A stretch of 64,000 nt of DNA, taken from assembly GCF_037975245.1 (NCBI RefSeq), contig NC_092568.1, forward strand, positions 15,213,501-15,277,500, in the 5' to 3' direction. Every line of letters begins with the position of its first letter. The stretch's first letter is position 1. A program made the translations under genes and the position numbers. This document shows, piece by piece, positions 21,610 through 33,377 of this stretch. The stretch comes from Apostichopus japonicus (Eukaryota; Echinodermata; Holothuroidea; Aspidochirotida; Stichopodidae). The notes under the pieces were generated by a model. That model worked only from the letters and a program-made list of their open reading frames with translations. It did not search any database and was not told the origin of the DNA.

Positions 21610-24600
21610 CTACTTACAGACAATGTACCATGGATGTACTTTGTCGACAGTCCTCAGACCACTTGTGGGAATAAACTGAAGTTGGATGGGTTAGTTGTCA
21701 CTATGTGTGGGACACGATAGTAAGTGTGCAATATATAATGTAAAATTGACGTATTTGTTTATAAACGTGAACAGCAATGTGTCTCATGCACTACATAAAG
21801 TATATGGGCTTTAAACTTGGTGAGTTTCTGCACGGACAAGAAATGCAGTACCTTCGTGACTTTGATGTCATAGGTTCGTCGGTTACAATATTATTATTAA
21901 ATGGCCAATAACTAAGAACCCTCAAGACTTATGTCGTATTTATTTTGTCAAACGTTACGTGATCAATTGAGTTCCAAAGTCAAACTGGCAAATTTGTGCA
22001 AATCATTGTGTTATGTAAACCTAAACAGTACGACCAACGTTACCACGGGATCAAACGCTTCCGAGACGTATGAAAAAGTAAGTTCGAAGGCAAGAGGTCA
22101 AATATTAAAGGAAAGGAAATGTTAAAGAGCATTTTGGTCATTGCGCTGTGAGAAAGCAATATCTCAAATTGGCCAAATCCGCAATCATGTAATAAGCATG
22201 ACCGTTGAAATATATATCGAAATATTAGATGAAAAACGCCAAACACCAAGTGGTCAATGGAGGCCAAATTAAATCAATTAATTCAAAAATGTTGGCCGCG
22301 AACTTCTTCTGAGCCGTAATACTGATGGACTGAAAACTCGCTGGGGTGGGAGGTTACTGTGAATGCGTTGTTGCCCCTCGTTGTAAGTTGTGGTCGTATG
22401 GCCAAATGTGAGAGATCAGAAACAAATTTTGCTTTTCTTTGCCTTTTGCACACGCCAAAACGTCTTTTAAGATTTAGATCGTAACAGAAAGCCCTTATCA
22501 ACATAATTTTTAATTTTGTTTTCCCGTTGAGACCGTTGATACAAATACCTGGAAATAAAAAATAAAAAAATTGTACATCTTCTGCTATGACACGTGCGTA
22601 GTCTTTATTGTAATCACTCCTTCATGTAACTTTCGATTTTAATTCTTGTGTCATTTAGATTCCAATATCGAACCTGATTCTTAATGAATCTTTTATCCAT
22701 GTACATGAGAAAACAATTGTACTCCGTTCCGACATGACTTTGAGGAATCTCACAACATAAGAAAAGTTAGGAATAGGTACGTGGTCTGGAAGAAAGTTGA
22801 CAGCACCCAATCAAAGATTTTTATGAACTTTGACAACCATTTGCCTTGCTCTAGTGTCAATATTTAAATATATACACATAGAATTTGGTGGAATGCCGAA
22901 AGTCTGACTGAACCTTCCGTTGGTGATACTATAAGTTTAGAGAAAGCTTGGTATAGTTGTGTAAGGATGTCATTTTAAGGGTTAAAGATTATTTGCTAAG
23001 AGAAAATTGATGCATTAGTCAACGCAACTTGCAAAATGTTAACAATATGAATATCAAATCACCAAAACTACCCAATATACTGCAGTTATAAAAAAATTGT
23101 TTTGATGAGTGACCTTTCTAAGAAAAAGCATAGGATTAACTTCAAGTCTTAGTTGTAACCGAAAAACTAGTGCTTAAATGTATAACCAACAAGTGTCCTT
23201 ATAATAATGATGATTTACTAATAAAGTACCTCTCCAGAACATAAAGTACGAAACAAATGATAACGCAAAGAATAATTGTTTATCACGACTTTTAACATGT
23301 GCTTCATCGATCTATGACACCAGATACTATTTCAGAGGAATTAAAGTCGTCAGCTATCAAAGGTATAGAAACGTGATGTAATTATGTGTTTTGAAGTTTA
23401 ACAGAAGTTTGTACAGGCACTGGTATCCTTCAAAAGCACACTTGCAAATTGATTATCGAATAATCACGCATCAAAGGGTTTAACTAGACAGTTTGTTGCA
23501 AATATATATAACCTAATACAAACAAATTAAAATATATTTAAAAAAAAATTTATTGAAAAATTCTTCTTCAGTGTAAATGTCGTTCAATTCTTGCATTAAT
23601 ACTCATTGATAATAAAGTAAAGAACACGATTTTAAGTCACTACTAGACATGCACATACCGAAGATAGATGTCAAACCTGGTTTCGTTCAGAAAACCATGT
23701 TTGTTGTGTGATTCCATGATATCCTAGCTGTGCTGTTGTTTAGTTGCCTTAGTTACGCTGCTGATAAACAAATTAATCATTGTTATCTCAAAATACACAA
23801 CTCTCTACTATATTAACAGTTATGTTGCCAAGTTTTGATCATCAGCATGATCTAGAGACTGGTAAAAGGGTCAGGTACCACTGGGTGCATGTGGTGATTA
23901 TAGCCTATATTGTACGTTCTGGATATCGTTCAGCATCATCCGACATAAATTCATTCTGTAAGTTACATTACTTCTACATTCGGTCTTCATATTTTCCCGT
24001 TACACATCAATGTCACTAATACTATTATTATGTTATATTTCATTTTATTCAATCAGTGATAAATAATTCGGCGATCGGTTTAACATTTTTTCAAATGAGA
24101 TAGATTCATATTTGTATTTTATTTACAAGGCTACAGAAGTCACTTTTATTACATATCTGTGTTTAGAGAATAGCAACAAACATCAGTTGTAGAATACGAC
24201 AATCGAGCTCCTAAGAGATGCATCACATAAATATGTAAATTAGTATATTAGTTGTTGGGTTTAGTTTGTGGGTTGCGCTAATTGAGCTTGCTTCATGTAG
24301 TTTGCAAAGATTTGAGTGGGGTGTTACTTTATAGTTAAATCTTAAAACACATTACGATATGTGATTAATACAGTAATTTGTGAGAAACTGTTTAATGGAA
24401 GTGCGAGTAATATGAGTTTTATGATATTTCAGGTTTTACTTTCTATCACATCAAATTTAGTTTTGACATATTAGTAAATCCATGGTTTGTGGGAATTTCC
24501 AACAACTTTGTGTCTCATAGTTCAGGTGATATGGCATAAGACTGGCACATTTTTGTTTCTGGTTAAATGTCATCCTAACTTAAAATATTCCTGCTATTTA

Positions 24601-25359
24601 AACGTCTTCTATATAAATCTCGCAGTTATTACACTAAATCAGCATACGAACTAAATTCTCTCGAAATCTTATCTTTTGTGCTGACTGGTATGTATCGAAT
24701 GAACTGATATATTCGCATGATATGTTGTTCTCATAATCATATTGGAAGAAATAGTTTAGGTTGAATCAATAGATTTGACCTGATACCGTTATTTAGCATT
24801 TTCATTCATTAGATACGTTTAACCCAGTTATATTTATACCAGTGAATGAAAAGTGTTAGAAAGGAAAGCATTACGTTGCAATCAGAATTAAATCTTACAC
24901 GTCTTTGAACAGTGGAGACTATAGAAACCGAAGCAGGAAGAGATCTCATATATAATGGCGTATTCAGGGAAGTCACGTTTACTGAAGAATCTGAGGTAAG
25001 TACCTCACGGAAAAAACGGCATTCAAGGCCGTATAGTAACATTTAAATAATTTTGATGATGAAATCGAGTCGATATTATGTTTTGAACTGGTAAGAATTG
25101 TAGTCGATACGAACATCTTCTTCACTGTTAATGAAAGTTGCCTAACCAAATTGTTGACTACGTACCATCAATTTAATGTATGTCTGATATGCTAAAGGAA
25201 TGTTTGATCAGCTCCTCTTTGGCAGTAGCTTTAATTGAGTTAGTTCTATTCACTTCGCCCAACAAAAAGGGTGTCTACAGTTTGCTACAGTAGAAAAGTG
25301 GTTGAGTTTTCGTGGAGTGCGGACGTGTTTGGTTTCGCTCTCCACTTTATTACCCTTAC
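21610..25359. other. Unassigned non-coding stretch
   Basis: About 3.7 kb of AT-rich sequence. No open frame shows family motifs; no tandem or inverted repeats were noted. Confidence 0.45.
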
Positions 25360-25770
25360 AAAAAAATCCCACATAAAACCCATAGGAAATCGGCCATTTC
25401 CTATAGGAATAAGCAAAATTCTGTGGGATTTACAAGTGTATGTGGGGTTTTCAGGGAAATTCCTATGGGTTATTTACAAATCCCACGTGACTTTTAAATT
25501 TATGTGGGATTTTCAGGAAAGTTTGTGGGTTTTTTCTACAAATCCCACATGGTTTTGTTATATTCCTATAGGATTGCAAGATTATGTGGGATTTACCCGA
25601 AATTCATGGTTTTTTTTTTACAAATCCCACATTATTTTGGGGTTGATGTGAAAATTCCTGGAATATTCATGTTGGTTATCATAAATCCCACATTAATTTG
25701 ATTAAATCATGTGGGATTTAAAGTTTACATGTGATTTTCAGCACACTCATGAGGGTTTTTACAAATCCCT
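25360..25770. repeat. Degenerate array of AAATCCCACAT / ATGTGGGATTT words
   Basis: The words AAATCCCACAT and its reverse complement recur every 30-70 bp, with CCTATAGG and CCTATGGG words between them (for example near 25381, 25405, 25465, 25564). Both orientations are mixed, so the RNA or single strand could fold extensively. Open frames through it are a by-product of the repeats. Confidence 0.8.
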
Positions 25771-25856
25771 TATAATTTTGCAATTTTTTGTCGATTTTTA
25801 AGGTACAATGAAAAATTCCCAAAATTTATGAGAGATAAGTTCTTATAAAATGGTAA

Positions 25857-26300
25857 ATCTCTATGTTCCGACGTCTCTATGTTAAAAAAAAAAAAAAAAA
25901 TTGATCAACATTTTTCGGAACCAATTTTTTCGGACCAACATTTTTTTGGACCCACATTTTTGGACCAATAATTTTGGGACCAACATGTTTTTCGGAATCG
26001 AATTTATAGGACTAAATTTGAGTCCCCCCAAAAAGTCGGTCCGAAAAATTTGGGCCCAAAAAATTAAGTTCCTCAAAAAATTTGATCCGAAAAATTGTTG
26101 GTCCGAAATCATGTTGGTCCGCAAAAATTGCTCCAAAAACATGTTGGTCCAAAAAAAATTGAGTCCAAAAAATGTTGGTCTGAAAAATTTGGGTCCTAAA
26201 ACATGTTGGTCCAAACAAATTTTGGTCCGAAAAATTGGTCCAAAAAAATTACGAGTCCAAAATTATTTGGTATTTTTGGAACATAGAGAACATAGGGATG
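25857..26300. repeat. Fold-back minisatellite with CTCTATGTTCC termini
   Basis: A ~15 bp unit (CCAACATTTTTNGGA) repeats in one orientation from about 25905 to 26030 and in the opposite orientation from about 26035 to 26270. The ends carry CTCTATGTTCC (25859-25869) and GGAACATAGAG (26278-26288). A run of about 17 A follows the left end. Open frames here read repetitive F/W/D/N/M-rich strings and are shadows of the repeat. Confidence 0.88.
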
Positions 26301-26675
26301 TCCCCCTTCCTCCGGTTGATAGTATATACGTAGCATACACTTGCATTACTTTGATGTGATTGAGACGAGCTCGCATCTATATTTAGATCAGTGATTCAAA
26401 GTCGATGAAAGTAAGACGCATGTTGCCAAATCATGATGAAGATAACAATAATTAATGTTTAAATTATATTATGATGCAATCCTTTCTTATTTATTGTTGT
26501 TTAAATTTTATAAAATAAATTAATTGTATTTACAATTTTTAGTAGCACGAAACTCTCAAATTGGAAGGCCTAAGACAATTTTCTCCATTTTTGATAATCA
26601 GATTTTGTACGAGGTTTAAGTTGAAGTTTGACTTCAACACCATATTCAATTTAAAAATAGTTTGAAAGACATATT

Positions 26676-26965
26676 TGGCGTGTCGTCTGCATCAACTTTC
26701 TTTGGAAATTTGCTTGTTTTTTGCTCATTTTAGTGATCACCTCCTGTCGTGTTTACTCTAGTATCAAGGTTTATTGTTTCTGTCAACGGCTTTAGTGTTT
26801 AAAACAGTTTGGATTCATTAATTCCAGTGATTTGGCCTATCGGTAATGTTGCACTAGCCTATACTATAGCCTACCACTTGCAATTTACGTGGTTCAGTAC
26901 ATTAGTCGTTTTCCTGCAAGAGAAGAAGTGTAAATATGTTGGAAGCTTGCTGGGGACCGAAGAAT
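26676..26965 (+). repeat. Inverted paralogous block, copy 1 (partner 47068-48065)
   Basis: 26676-26835 matches the reverse complement of about 47926-48065 (AAATTTGCTTG, CACCTCCTGTCG, CTAGTATCAAGGTTTATTG, GTTTGGATTCATTA), and 26838-26965 matches 47068-47208 (GCCTATACTATAGCCTAC, AAATATGTTGGAAGCTTGCT). Similarity is roughly 85-90 percent by eye. This copy lacks the 663 bp MITE present in the partner and so shows its empty site (GTTGCACT near 26853). Confidence 0.85.
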
Positions 26966-26966
26966 T
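26923..26966 (+). other. Partial exon homologous to the first exon of the 47 kb gene
   Basis: Reads EKKCKYVGSLLGTEEL before a GTATAA donor-like site, matching EKKCKYVGSLLGTEEDEL at 47125-47020 on the other strand. It diverges right after GTEE. The direct frame stops at once if unspliced, and phase does not fit the next exon candidate at 27688, so this copy is probably not a working gene. Confidence 0.45.
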
Positions 26967-27687
26967 GGTATAACTAACGGTGCTTTCAACACACTGTCAA
27001 GTATTTTCAAAAGCCGGAACATTAACATTTGTGAAAATTTCTAAGAAACTTTCAACTATAAGTATAACTCACCCAAGAAGATCTAAAGAAGAATGGAAGT
27101 GTTATTGTTAACCACCATCATCGGCCTACCTGTTATTCCTTAAACTTTGAGGTAAGACTAAGTTAATTGTTAGGCCACTGGCACTACTATTATGTAACCG
27201 TTGTTAGGCTGGCGTTTTGCAATACACAAGTACAATGACAGTGAGTAGCCTAAGCTTCTACTGGGTACTGCAGTGCATTCTCAACACCAAACTGTGCATT
27301 CTAAACACAAATTAACGTTATGTTATGTGTGTATTGTACTAGATTGAACAGTGGCACATAATCTTGTAATTGATTCCAAACAAATGCTGGGACTAAGTCT
27401 CAATAGTTTACTTGAACTTGAAGCCTAGCCTACACTCATTTGGTAAAGATTTCTTGAATTTCCCATGTAAATCTAAATAGGTAGGCTATGTGATATTGTT
27501 TGGATGCAGGCCTGGGAAGTGCCATTTCGGACAATACGGAAGGCATTTTTGGCCAAACCAGCCAATGTTGGCGCTTTGATAGTGTCTTATATAGTACGTG
27601 TCAAGCAAATGCCCCCCCCCCCCCACACTTTCAAAAGCACATCAACATCCCTGCATGAATTGATCCATATTTTCATTTATTTTTCAG

Positions 27688-27791
27688 AGCTGGTAATGAA
27701 AAAGTATCCTGCCACTAAAAAGGCAATCATCTGGATGAAGATGACAGAAAAACTAAAGGATGAGAGGAGAGCATATAACACTAACAGATAA
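27688..27791 (+). other. Possible terminal coding exon, basic
   Basis: Strong acceptor (TTTATTTTTCAG) followed by a frame reading LVMKKYPATKKAIIWMKMTE then KLKDERRAYNTNR and TAA. Highly charged, no family recognised. A run of 12 C lies about 70 bp upstream. Confidence 0.35.
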
Positions 27792-28143
27792 GATTAATTA
27801 GAACTGTTACTGGCTTGTTTTTGGTTTCTTGCCATTGGTTTCTTGTACAGCCATACTTGGCTCCATAAAAAAAAATTGATTCTCATCATTGACTTCTGAA
27901 AAACCCTGTTGCCAGGTACTTTTTCTGTTTGTTTTTTTTATATCTCAAATCAACTTTTAGTGTGGTCTCACTGGGCCCAATCTGGTACTATAAATCGTGT
28001 ATCCAATACCTAACAGTTAAAGGAAATAAGAATGTTGAATGTCAAAACCCAAACCTGTAACTTTCCACTATTGCTGCAGTGGAGGCACCTGAGAATGAGA
28101 AAAACAGTAAAACGTTGATACACCAGTTGATGTAGAGGCAAAG

Positions 28144-28895
28144 TTACATACCAATGTCATCAAAATACTCAGTTTCAGTTGCAGCAGCAGCAAGTAATTT
28201 GCAAAACTCATCAATATCAAACAATTCAGTTTCATTTTGTTCATCTAGTAATTCATTACCAGATAAAAAGTCTGTATCTGAAGAGTCAGAGCCAGAGTCA
28301 CTGTCAAGCTGTTTTTGATGACTGACAAGATGTGCTGGATTAGAGGACTCGGTTAAGATTTCCACGGTATCAACACTTGACTGGGTTTTATTCTCACAAC
28401 TTTGACACTGACAAAATATGGAACAGATTTTACCATCTTTCCTACATTAACACCGATTTCTGGTGCAGCCTTTCTTGCATTTGCAACTTTCCTTAAGGTG
28501 TTGAATGTTGCAGTTAACACAATCACCTTTAGCAGACTAAACTTGGGCGAAGAACTGCATTTTGTTTTTCTTACTTGGCAAGTCTTGACTGCTAATTTCA
28601 ACCCATACTGATAAGCAATTGTTATAACTTTTGGAATAAAAATCATAGACTGTTTCAAGTAAAATGGCTTTATCTTCTAATAATTCTCTACCTAAAAATA
28701 ACAAAGACTGTGCAAAGTCATAAACCTCACACCTATCAGCACTCTCAAGTGTGGTCGTTCGAAAATGGTCTAACAGCTCAGAGAGATATTGCTTTGACGT
28801 TTTAACACTTTCCAAATACTCTGAGCTCATGGCATACCCTGAAACTGCCTGATAACAGGTGTTACACAGTAAACTATCTCTTTCAATAGTGACAT
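28144..28895 (-). pseudogene. Cysteine-rich (CXC-like) protein, 3' coding part with one amber stop
   Basis: One frame runs from an acceptor-like site near 28890 (CTTTAAGACAG) to the stop at 28146-28144, interrupted only by TAG at 28539-28537. Residues: SLLCNTCYQAVSGYAMSS, CEVYDFAQSLLFLGRELLED, then after the TAG a dense Cys cluster with CKCKKGC, CKCRKDGKIC and CQCQSCE, then an acidic tail (DSDSGSDSSDTDFL) ending YFDDIGM. The cluster resembles CXC/TSO1-type zinc-binding modules common in repetitive invertebrate genes. Function unknown. Upstream part at 29426-29998. Confidence 0.62.
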
Positions 28896-29425
28896 CTGTC
28901 TTAAAGGATTATTTCAAGTGTCACAAATGTTTATCCTATATGAAAGAGGACAATAAAAGGAGCCCAATAGTGAAGAAATTATTCAAATATCTTTTTTCGT
29001 TTAGGAGATATTCAAGTTTAAAGTTCTATCTGACTGTGTAGAAACTGCTGAAATCAGACTAGACGTGACGTCATATTCTCACATTCCTGAAAAGTCTTTG
29101 TTATTTTATTAAAATATTTTGTATGATTTTATGACTTACAACCAAAAGATACGTCAGGAGATCCCATAGGTGTCAAGGGAAGTATTTGAGATTTAACATC
29201 TGAAGAATGTTTGATTATTTTTTTTTTAGATTTGTGAAAAAAAGTAATTATTTTTTAATGAAATATATTGACACATGTTAAGGAAGTGAGGAGGTGACAT
29301 CACACCCTCACAGTTAGTCTTTCTACACCAGTCATTTGCAAAGAAATTTTGAAATCTTCAAAGTGTGATATCTTCTTAATAGAGAATGCTATCATGGTAG
29401 TTTCGTCACTATTCTGTTTGTCTTT

Positions 29426-29998
29426 TTAAGCTCTTTCATATACGATAGACATGTCAGACACCTTAACCAATCCTTTAAGGGAATGATTAATATAAGCAGT
29501 AACAACACAAGGCTCTCTGTATAGACGCATTGCTGAACTTGTCGAAAGACATATGGAACAATCCTTAAAGATGATTTTGTTTGTTAGAATACAGTAATGA
29601 GCCTGGCAAAGAAAAATTCCTGAGCTGTTACAGCATAGTTTAATAGCAGTGGCATCATCAATGTCAAACAATTGTATAGGAGTGCTACGTTTAACAAATT
29701 GTGATGTCTGATGCACATTTTCTTGACTAGTGCAATTTGGCAACTGACATGTATTTGAAAAAGACCTTTTAGAGGGAGGCCTAGTTTCATCTTTGACTGA
29801 GCTTAGTCTAAGTTTACATGCATAGCAAACACAGTCATAATCCAAGATCTTTTTCTGCCTTAGCACTATAATCAACTAAGAATTAGCAGGAGTTGATTGA
29901 GCTATGTGCCAGTAACTTGGCTTGGACTCTATACAAACAGATCCTGGTCCAGCAACTTTCTCTTCATGGTATAACTGACGAGATGTTTTCTTTGGCAT
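29426..29998 (-). pseudogene. 5' coding part of the same cysteine-rich gene
   Basis: ATG at 29998 starts MPKKTSRQLYHEEKVAGPGS. The frame meets a single TAG at 29878-29876, then continues open to 29426. It contains YDCVCYACKLRL, TCQLPNCTS, KLCCNSSGIFLCQAHYCIL and KDCSICLS, paired cysteines suggesting zinc binding. Possible donors: AAG|GTGTCT or ATC|GTATAT close to the 3' end. It probably belongs with the cysteine-rich frame at 28.1-28.9 kb on the same strand, across a ~530 bp AT-rich gap. Not a family I can name. The lone stop suggests a recently dead or polymorphic copy. Confidence 0.58.
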
Positions 29999-29999
29999 A

Positions 30000-31737
30000 A
30001 TGTCAGGAGAGTTAAACCGTAAAAAAAAAAGCAGAATGACAAGTTCCACACGAAAATTTTAAACTTATATGATACACATATGCACATATTCAGTGAAGTC
30101 GGGGTGCAAATTGTTATTTAGTATAAGTACACTAGGTAATCAAAACTTTAGACTAAATAGCAGCAGTCTCTGCTTACTGTCATTTTCAAGTTTTAAGCTA
30201 CAAGTTCAAGCAGAATGTAGGCCTATGTTGTACCCACATTCCCAAATCCCAAGGCTTCATATGTCTCAAAAGTTTCAAGATCATTCCAAAAAAAATAAAC
30301 CCTGCTTTGTATTGAAATGTTGGTTAGTGCATCTGCTACAACTAGTGGGCAAAACTACAGCTAGGAAATAGGATGCTGTTTATTCTACGTAACTATTAGG
30401 GATAAATGAATATATAGATAGGCCTAGCCTTGTAAATGCAAGGATAGCCTACTAACTTTGGTCAGAATTGTTTAAACACCACTCCACCCAAGGATTAAGT
30501 AATGCATTGCCAAAAAGTTACACTCCAATCAAAAGACTTAGGCCATAGCCTTACTTTATATCTTAGCTTACGCCGTGACCTATTTTGTACTACTACTACT
30601 ACTAGAGCCAAGGCCAAGGGGGCCTTGAAGTTGAAGAAATTAAAACATGATGATTTGGGCCTAGCCTATATAGTTCATGACTAGGCCTAGGGCTATACTA
30701 ACTTAATAATACAGAACCCTAGTATCATACATACATTTAAGAGCGATCCGCGATTATGAAACAATATAAAATATGTCACAACGAATTTAAAGAAGTTACG
30801 GTGTGGCGAAGCCCTACCTACGTTGCTAACAACTATGTCCTTTAGTAATAGTACTGTAGACAATTAATAGTAACTAATAGTACGTAGGCCTATGGGGTAT
30901 ACGAAGCCTAAGTGTTAGGCGACATTACAGTGCAACAACAACGTAAGCCATATGTACTGTTGCTAACGATGAAACAAGAATTTGGCATGATGTTTGAGCT
31001 AAATTTTTGTACACTTTTTGAGGGTGAACAAAGTCCGAACTTACAGCGTTGATGGCTTAACGCATTTCCAACCTTTTGAAACCAACGTTATGATAACCAA
31101 CATTCTAATACGGAAACCTTACAGATCCGAAAAGTCAGATTTACTTACTTGCAAATTCTCCTCGCCGTTCCACAAGGGCAGATAAAATCATTAATTGAAG
31201 CTAGATGAGAACGAGTTCAACCGAAGTCTAACAAAGATATGTCTTTGCACTAGTTAAGGAAGCTCTAATACCATTTACGACAATTCTCGGTGATCAAGAT
31301 CATGCATAATTCATGTTTTAACGTGACCTTCGGTACTGGAAACGACTCGGCTTATTTCCGCGCCATCTTAGATTTGCCACTTCCGGTTTTTGCATCGGAT
31401 TCGTGAAAGTTGCGCAATAAGGGTCGTTTCGGCGAGGAGATTTTCCACTGATTGAAACTTATATTGAAGAGAAACATTTTCCACTCTGCTAGTTGAAAAC
31501 CCCCATCTCAATATCATGCCCCTAACTCAATATATGGTTGATAAAGTGCAACTTATCTGGACTGGCTAAAGGTAGGATTCTATAAGCACGGATACGGATA
31601 CGGAATGCTGTTGCGGCATACGGCTGCTATGTGCGGATGCGTACGTTTGCAATTCCAACATTGCGGATACAAAACTGATACTGATGCGGTCGTAACTAAG
31701 GGACCGTGCTTAAGGGATCAGAATATATATTAGCAAA
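30000..31737. other. Unassigned; upstream region between divergent gene remnants
   Basis: The 31,290-31,440 interval is noticeably richer in CpG, and 31,585-31,700 has repeated GGATACGG / GCGGATGCG words. It lies between the minus-strand cysteine-rich gene (start 29998) and the plus-strand transposase (start 31738), so it may contain old promoters. No specific site is called. Confidence 0.35.
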
Positions 31738-31830
31738 ATGGCACCAAACACGTCTAGAATGCGTTTACAACGACTGTATGCACAGGAAGAACACCTGACA
31801 TTGATAATTTCGATGTATCTGACGATGAAG
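31738..31830 (+). pseudogene. First exon of a PIF/Harbinger transposase
   Basis: ATG at 31738 reads MAPNTSRMRLQRLYAQEE; after an apparent 1-2 nt shift the frame PDIDNFDVSDDE gives the acidic end, then donor G|GTTAGT at 31830/31831. Joined to the next exon the split codon restores Glu (DDEE-TARKKQ), supporting the junction. MAP-start and arginine-rich beginnings are usual for Harbinger transposases. Confidence 0.5.
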
Positions 31831-32360
31831 GTTAGTGTTTGAAACAGTTTTGATCATCATTGGAAGCATTTCTTGGTTTCATCTGTTCCATAAGTTTGAT
31901 AATTGCCTAGGCTTATGTTAAATACGTTGAAATTGCCGGTAGGTTACATTGTTTGTGGCTGTTATCCAGGAAATATTCTCATGTAAAATCACAGAACATA
32001 CGAATTCCATTAGATACCTAAATCCTGAAGAGGTGTGATGTGCCCGGCGCAGTTCATGCACTAGTCGTATTTACCAAAAGTCCAGAAACCTAGCTATGAC
32101 CTATGTATACGGAGGTCCCTTGACTTCATAGAGATTTGTTGGCTCGTGTCCGATTTCGTTGCTGAAAGCTATTTTGCCTTGACTCTTAAATGTCTTTTTT
32201 TATTTCTCTATTCTCACTTATTAAAAGGTTTGTTTAATTTATTAAACCAAATCAACCCTAGCTAGCTGCCCCTCGTCCAAAAATTACTAAGCACCCGAAA
32301 GAGAATACTGGATTAATAAATGATTGTATACTATAACTGTATCCTGGTTTTCATTTGAAG

Positions 32361-32607
32361 AAACGGCAAGAAAAAAGCAGAAACACCGATGATGGGTTCA
32401 TCAACTGTTTCGTAACCGACGCAGATATGGGGCCTATCATACTTTGGTTAATGAGCTCAGGTTTGACAACGAACAATTCAAGCAATATTTTCGTCTAACC
32501 AAATATCAATTTGCAAAAGTCCTGTCAACGGTTGAAGAAGCTTTAGTAAAACATTGCAGAAGCAGGGAAGTTATTTGCCCTCGACAAAGACTTGCAATTT
32601 GTATAAG
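32361..32607 (+). pseudogene. Second exon of a PIF/Harbinger (HARBI1-like) transposase
   Basis: Frame reads TARKKQKHR, a TGA where the family has Trp, then WVHQLFRNRRRYGAYHTLVN, ELRFDNEQFKQYFRLTKYQF and a final RQRLAICIR before the donor AG|GTAACT. This is the helical N-terminal part of HARBI1-type transposases (WV, ...FH.LV.EL..D...F..YFR...F..LL, P..RLAI.LR). The DDE catalytic exons were not found downstream. The nonsense codon plus missing core make it non-functional. Confidence 0.82.
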
Positions 32608-32648
32608 GTAACTTTGAATTTACTTTAAAAAAAAATCCATCATATTAA

Positions 32649-33077
32649 GGTAGCATACGCCCATTAAAAAGCCCCATTGACTAACACACTAAATCACAAA
32701 AGTAATGTGGTCTTTTAGTCTAGATAAGAGTTTTCACCAGCTAAACGCTACCCATCACCGGATAGCTAACAAGTAGGCCTTTTATGGCACTATCAATTTT
32801 TTGTATCATGACCATGTAGATTTTGTGCTATCCGAGCCGAAAGTTTTTCGGCACTTGTAAACAAATAGTAAACAATTTTCCTACGCTGCTCCTGGGAGGC
32901 CTAAAGGAGTCTAAAATTGCCTCAATTGACCCAAGCTTTTTGACATGCAAGCCACAAAAAAATAGATCATGATTGATAACAGGTCAAAAAAGATGTTCTC
33001 CTGCTGCTTTTTTTGAACTTTTCCTGAAGGAGAACAATCGAGCAGATGGATATAGACTCTAACAGGAGTATGCCACC
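32649..33077. mobile_element. 429 bp PIF/Harbinger-type MITE with TAA target duplication
   Basis: TAA flanks both ends (32646-32648 and 33078-33080). Ends are GGTAGCATACGCCC and, reverse-complemented, GGTGGCATACTCC, an imperfect inverted repeat of about 20 bp. A 3-bp TWA target duplication is the known PIF/Harbinger habit. It lies 40 bp past the transposase exon, in what would be its next intron. No coding capacity. Confidence 0.7.
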
Positions 33078-33346
33078 TAAGGTGATATTACAGAGAAAGC
33101 GAATCGCCTGTATAATCAATGTTACCATTTAAGCACACTATTATTGTCACCAAAGGCTAGATTTTCCCATTGACTTACAATTGAACTTACAATTTATTTG
33201 CATGGATATTGGTGCATATGGCAGAAATATGTGATGGTGGTGTCTTTGCCAATTAAAACCTAGGAAAAGCTATTGCAGCCAATAATTTGCATTAATTGTG
33301 GAGCCAGTGACTGAAAACACATCTAGAAATGTGGGACAGCAATAGC

Positions 33347-33377
33347 AATTGTGGGACCACTGCCTGGTCCCACAATT
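33347..33377. repeat. Perfect 13-bp hairpin
   Basis: AATTGTGGGACCA (33347-33359) and its exact reverse complement (33365-33377) with a 5-nt loop. Confidence 0.9.

Noticed and set aside
25882-26359. Open frames of 68-152 codons with repeated FF, WTN, DQ-type words
   Set aside because: They track the 15-bp fold-back minisatellite on both strands and show no independent protein features.
27613-27624. Poly-C and poly-G runs (also near 15119, 16519, 16824, 35392, 36531, 39354, 39853, 55443) as functional elements
   Set aside because: Homopolymer runs of 9-13 nt are scattered throughout without consistent neighbours, apart from the 49.8/51.2 kb repeat pair; treated as background.
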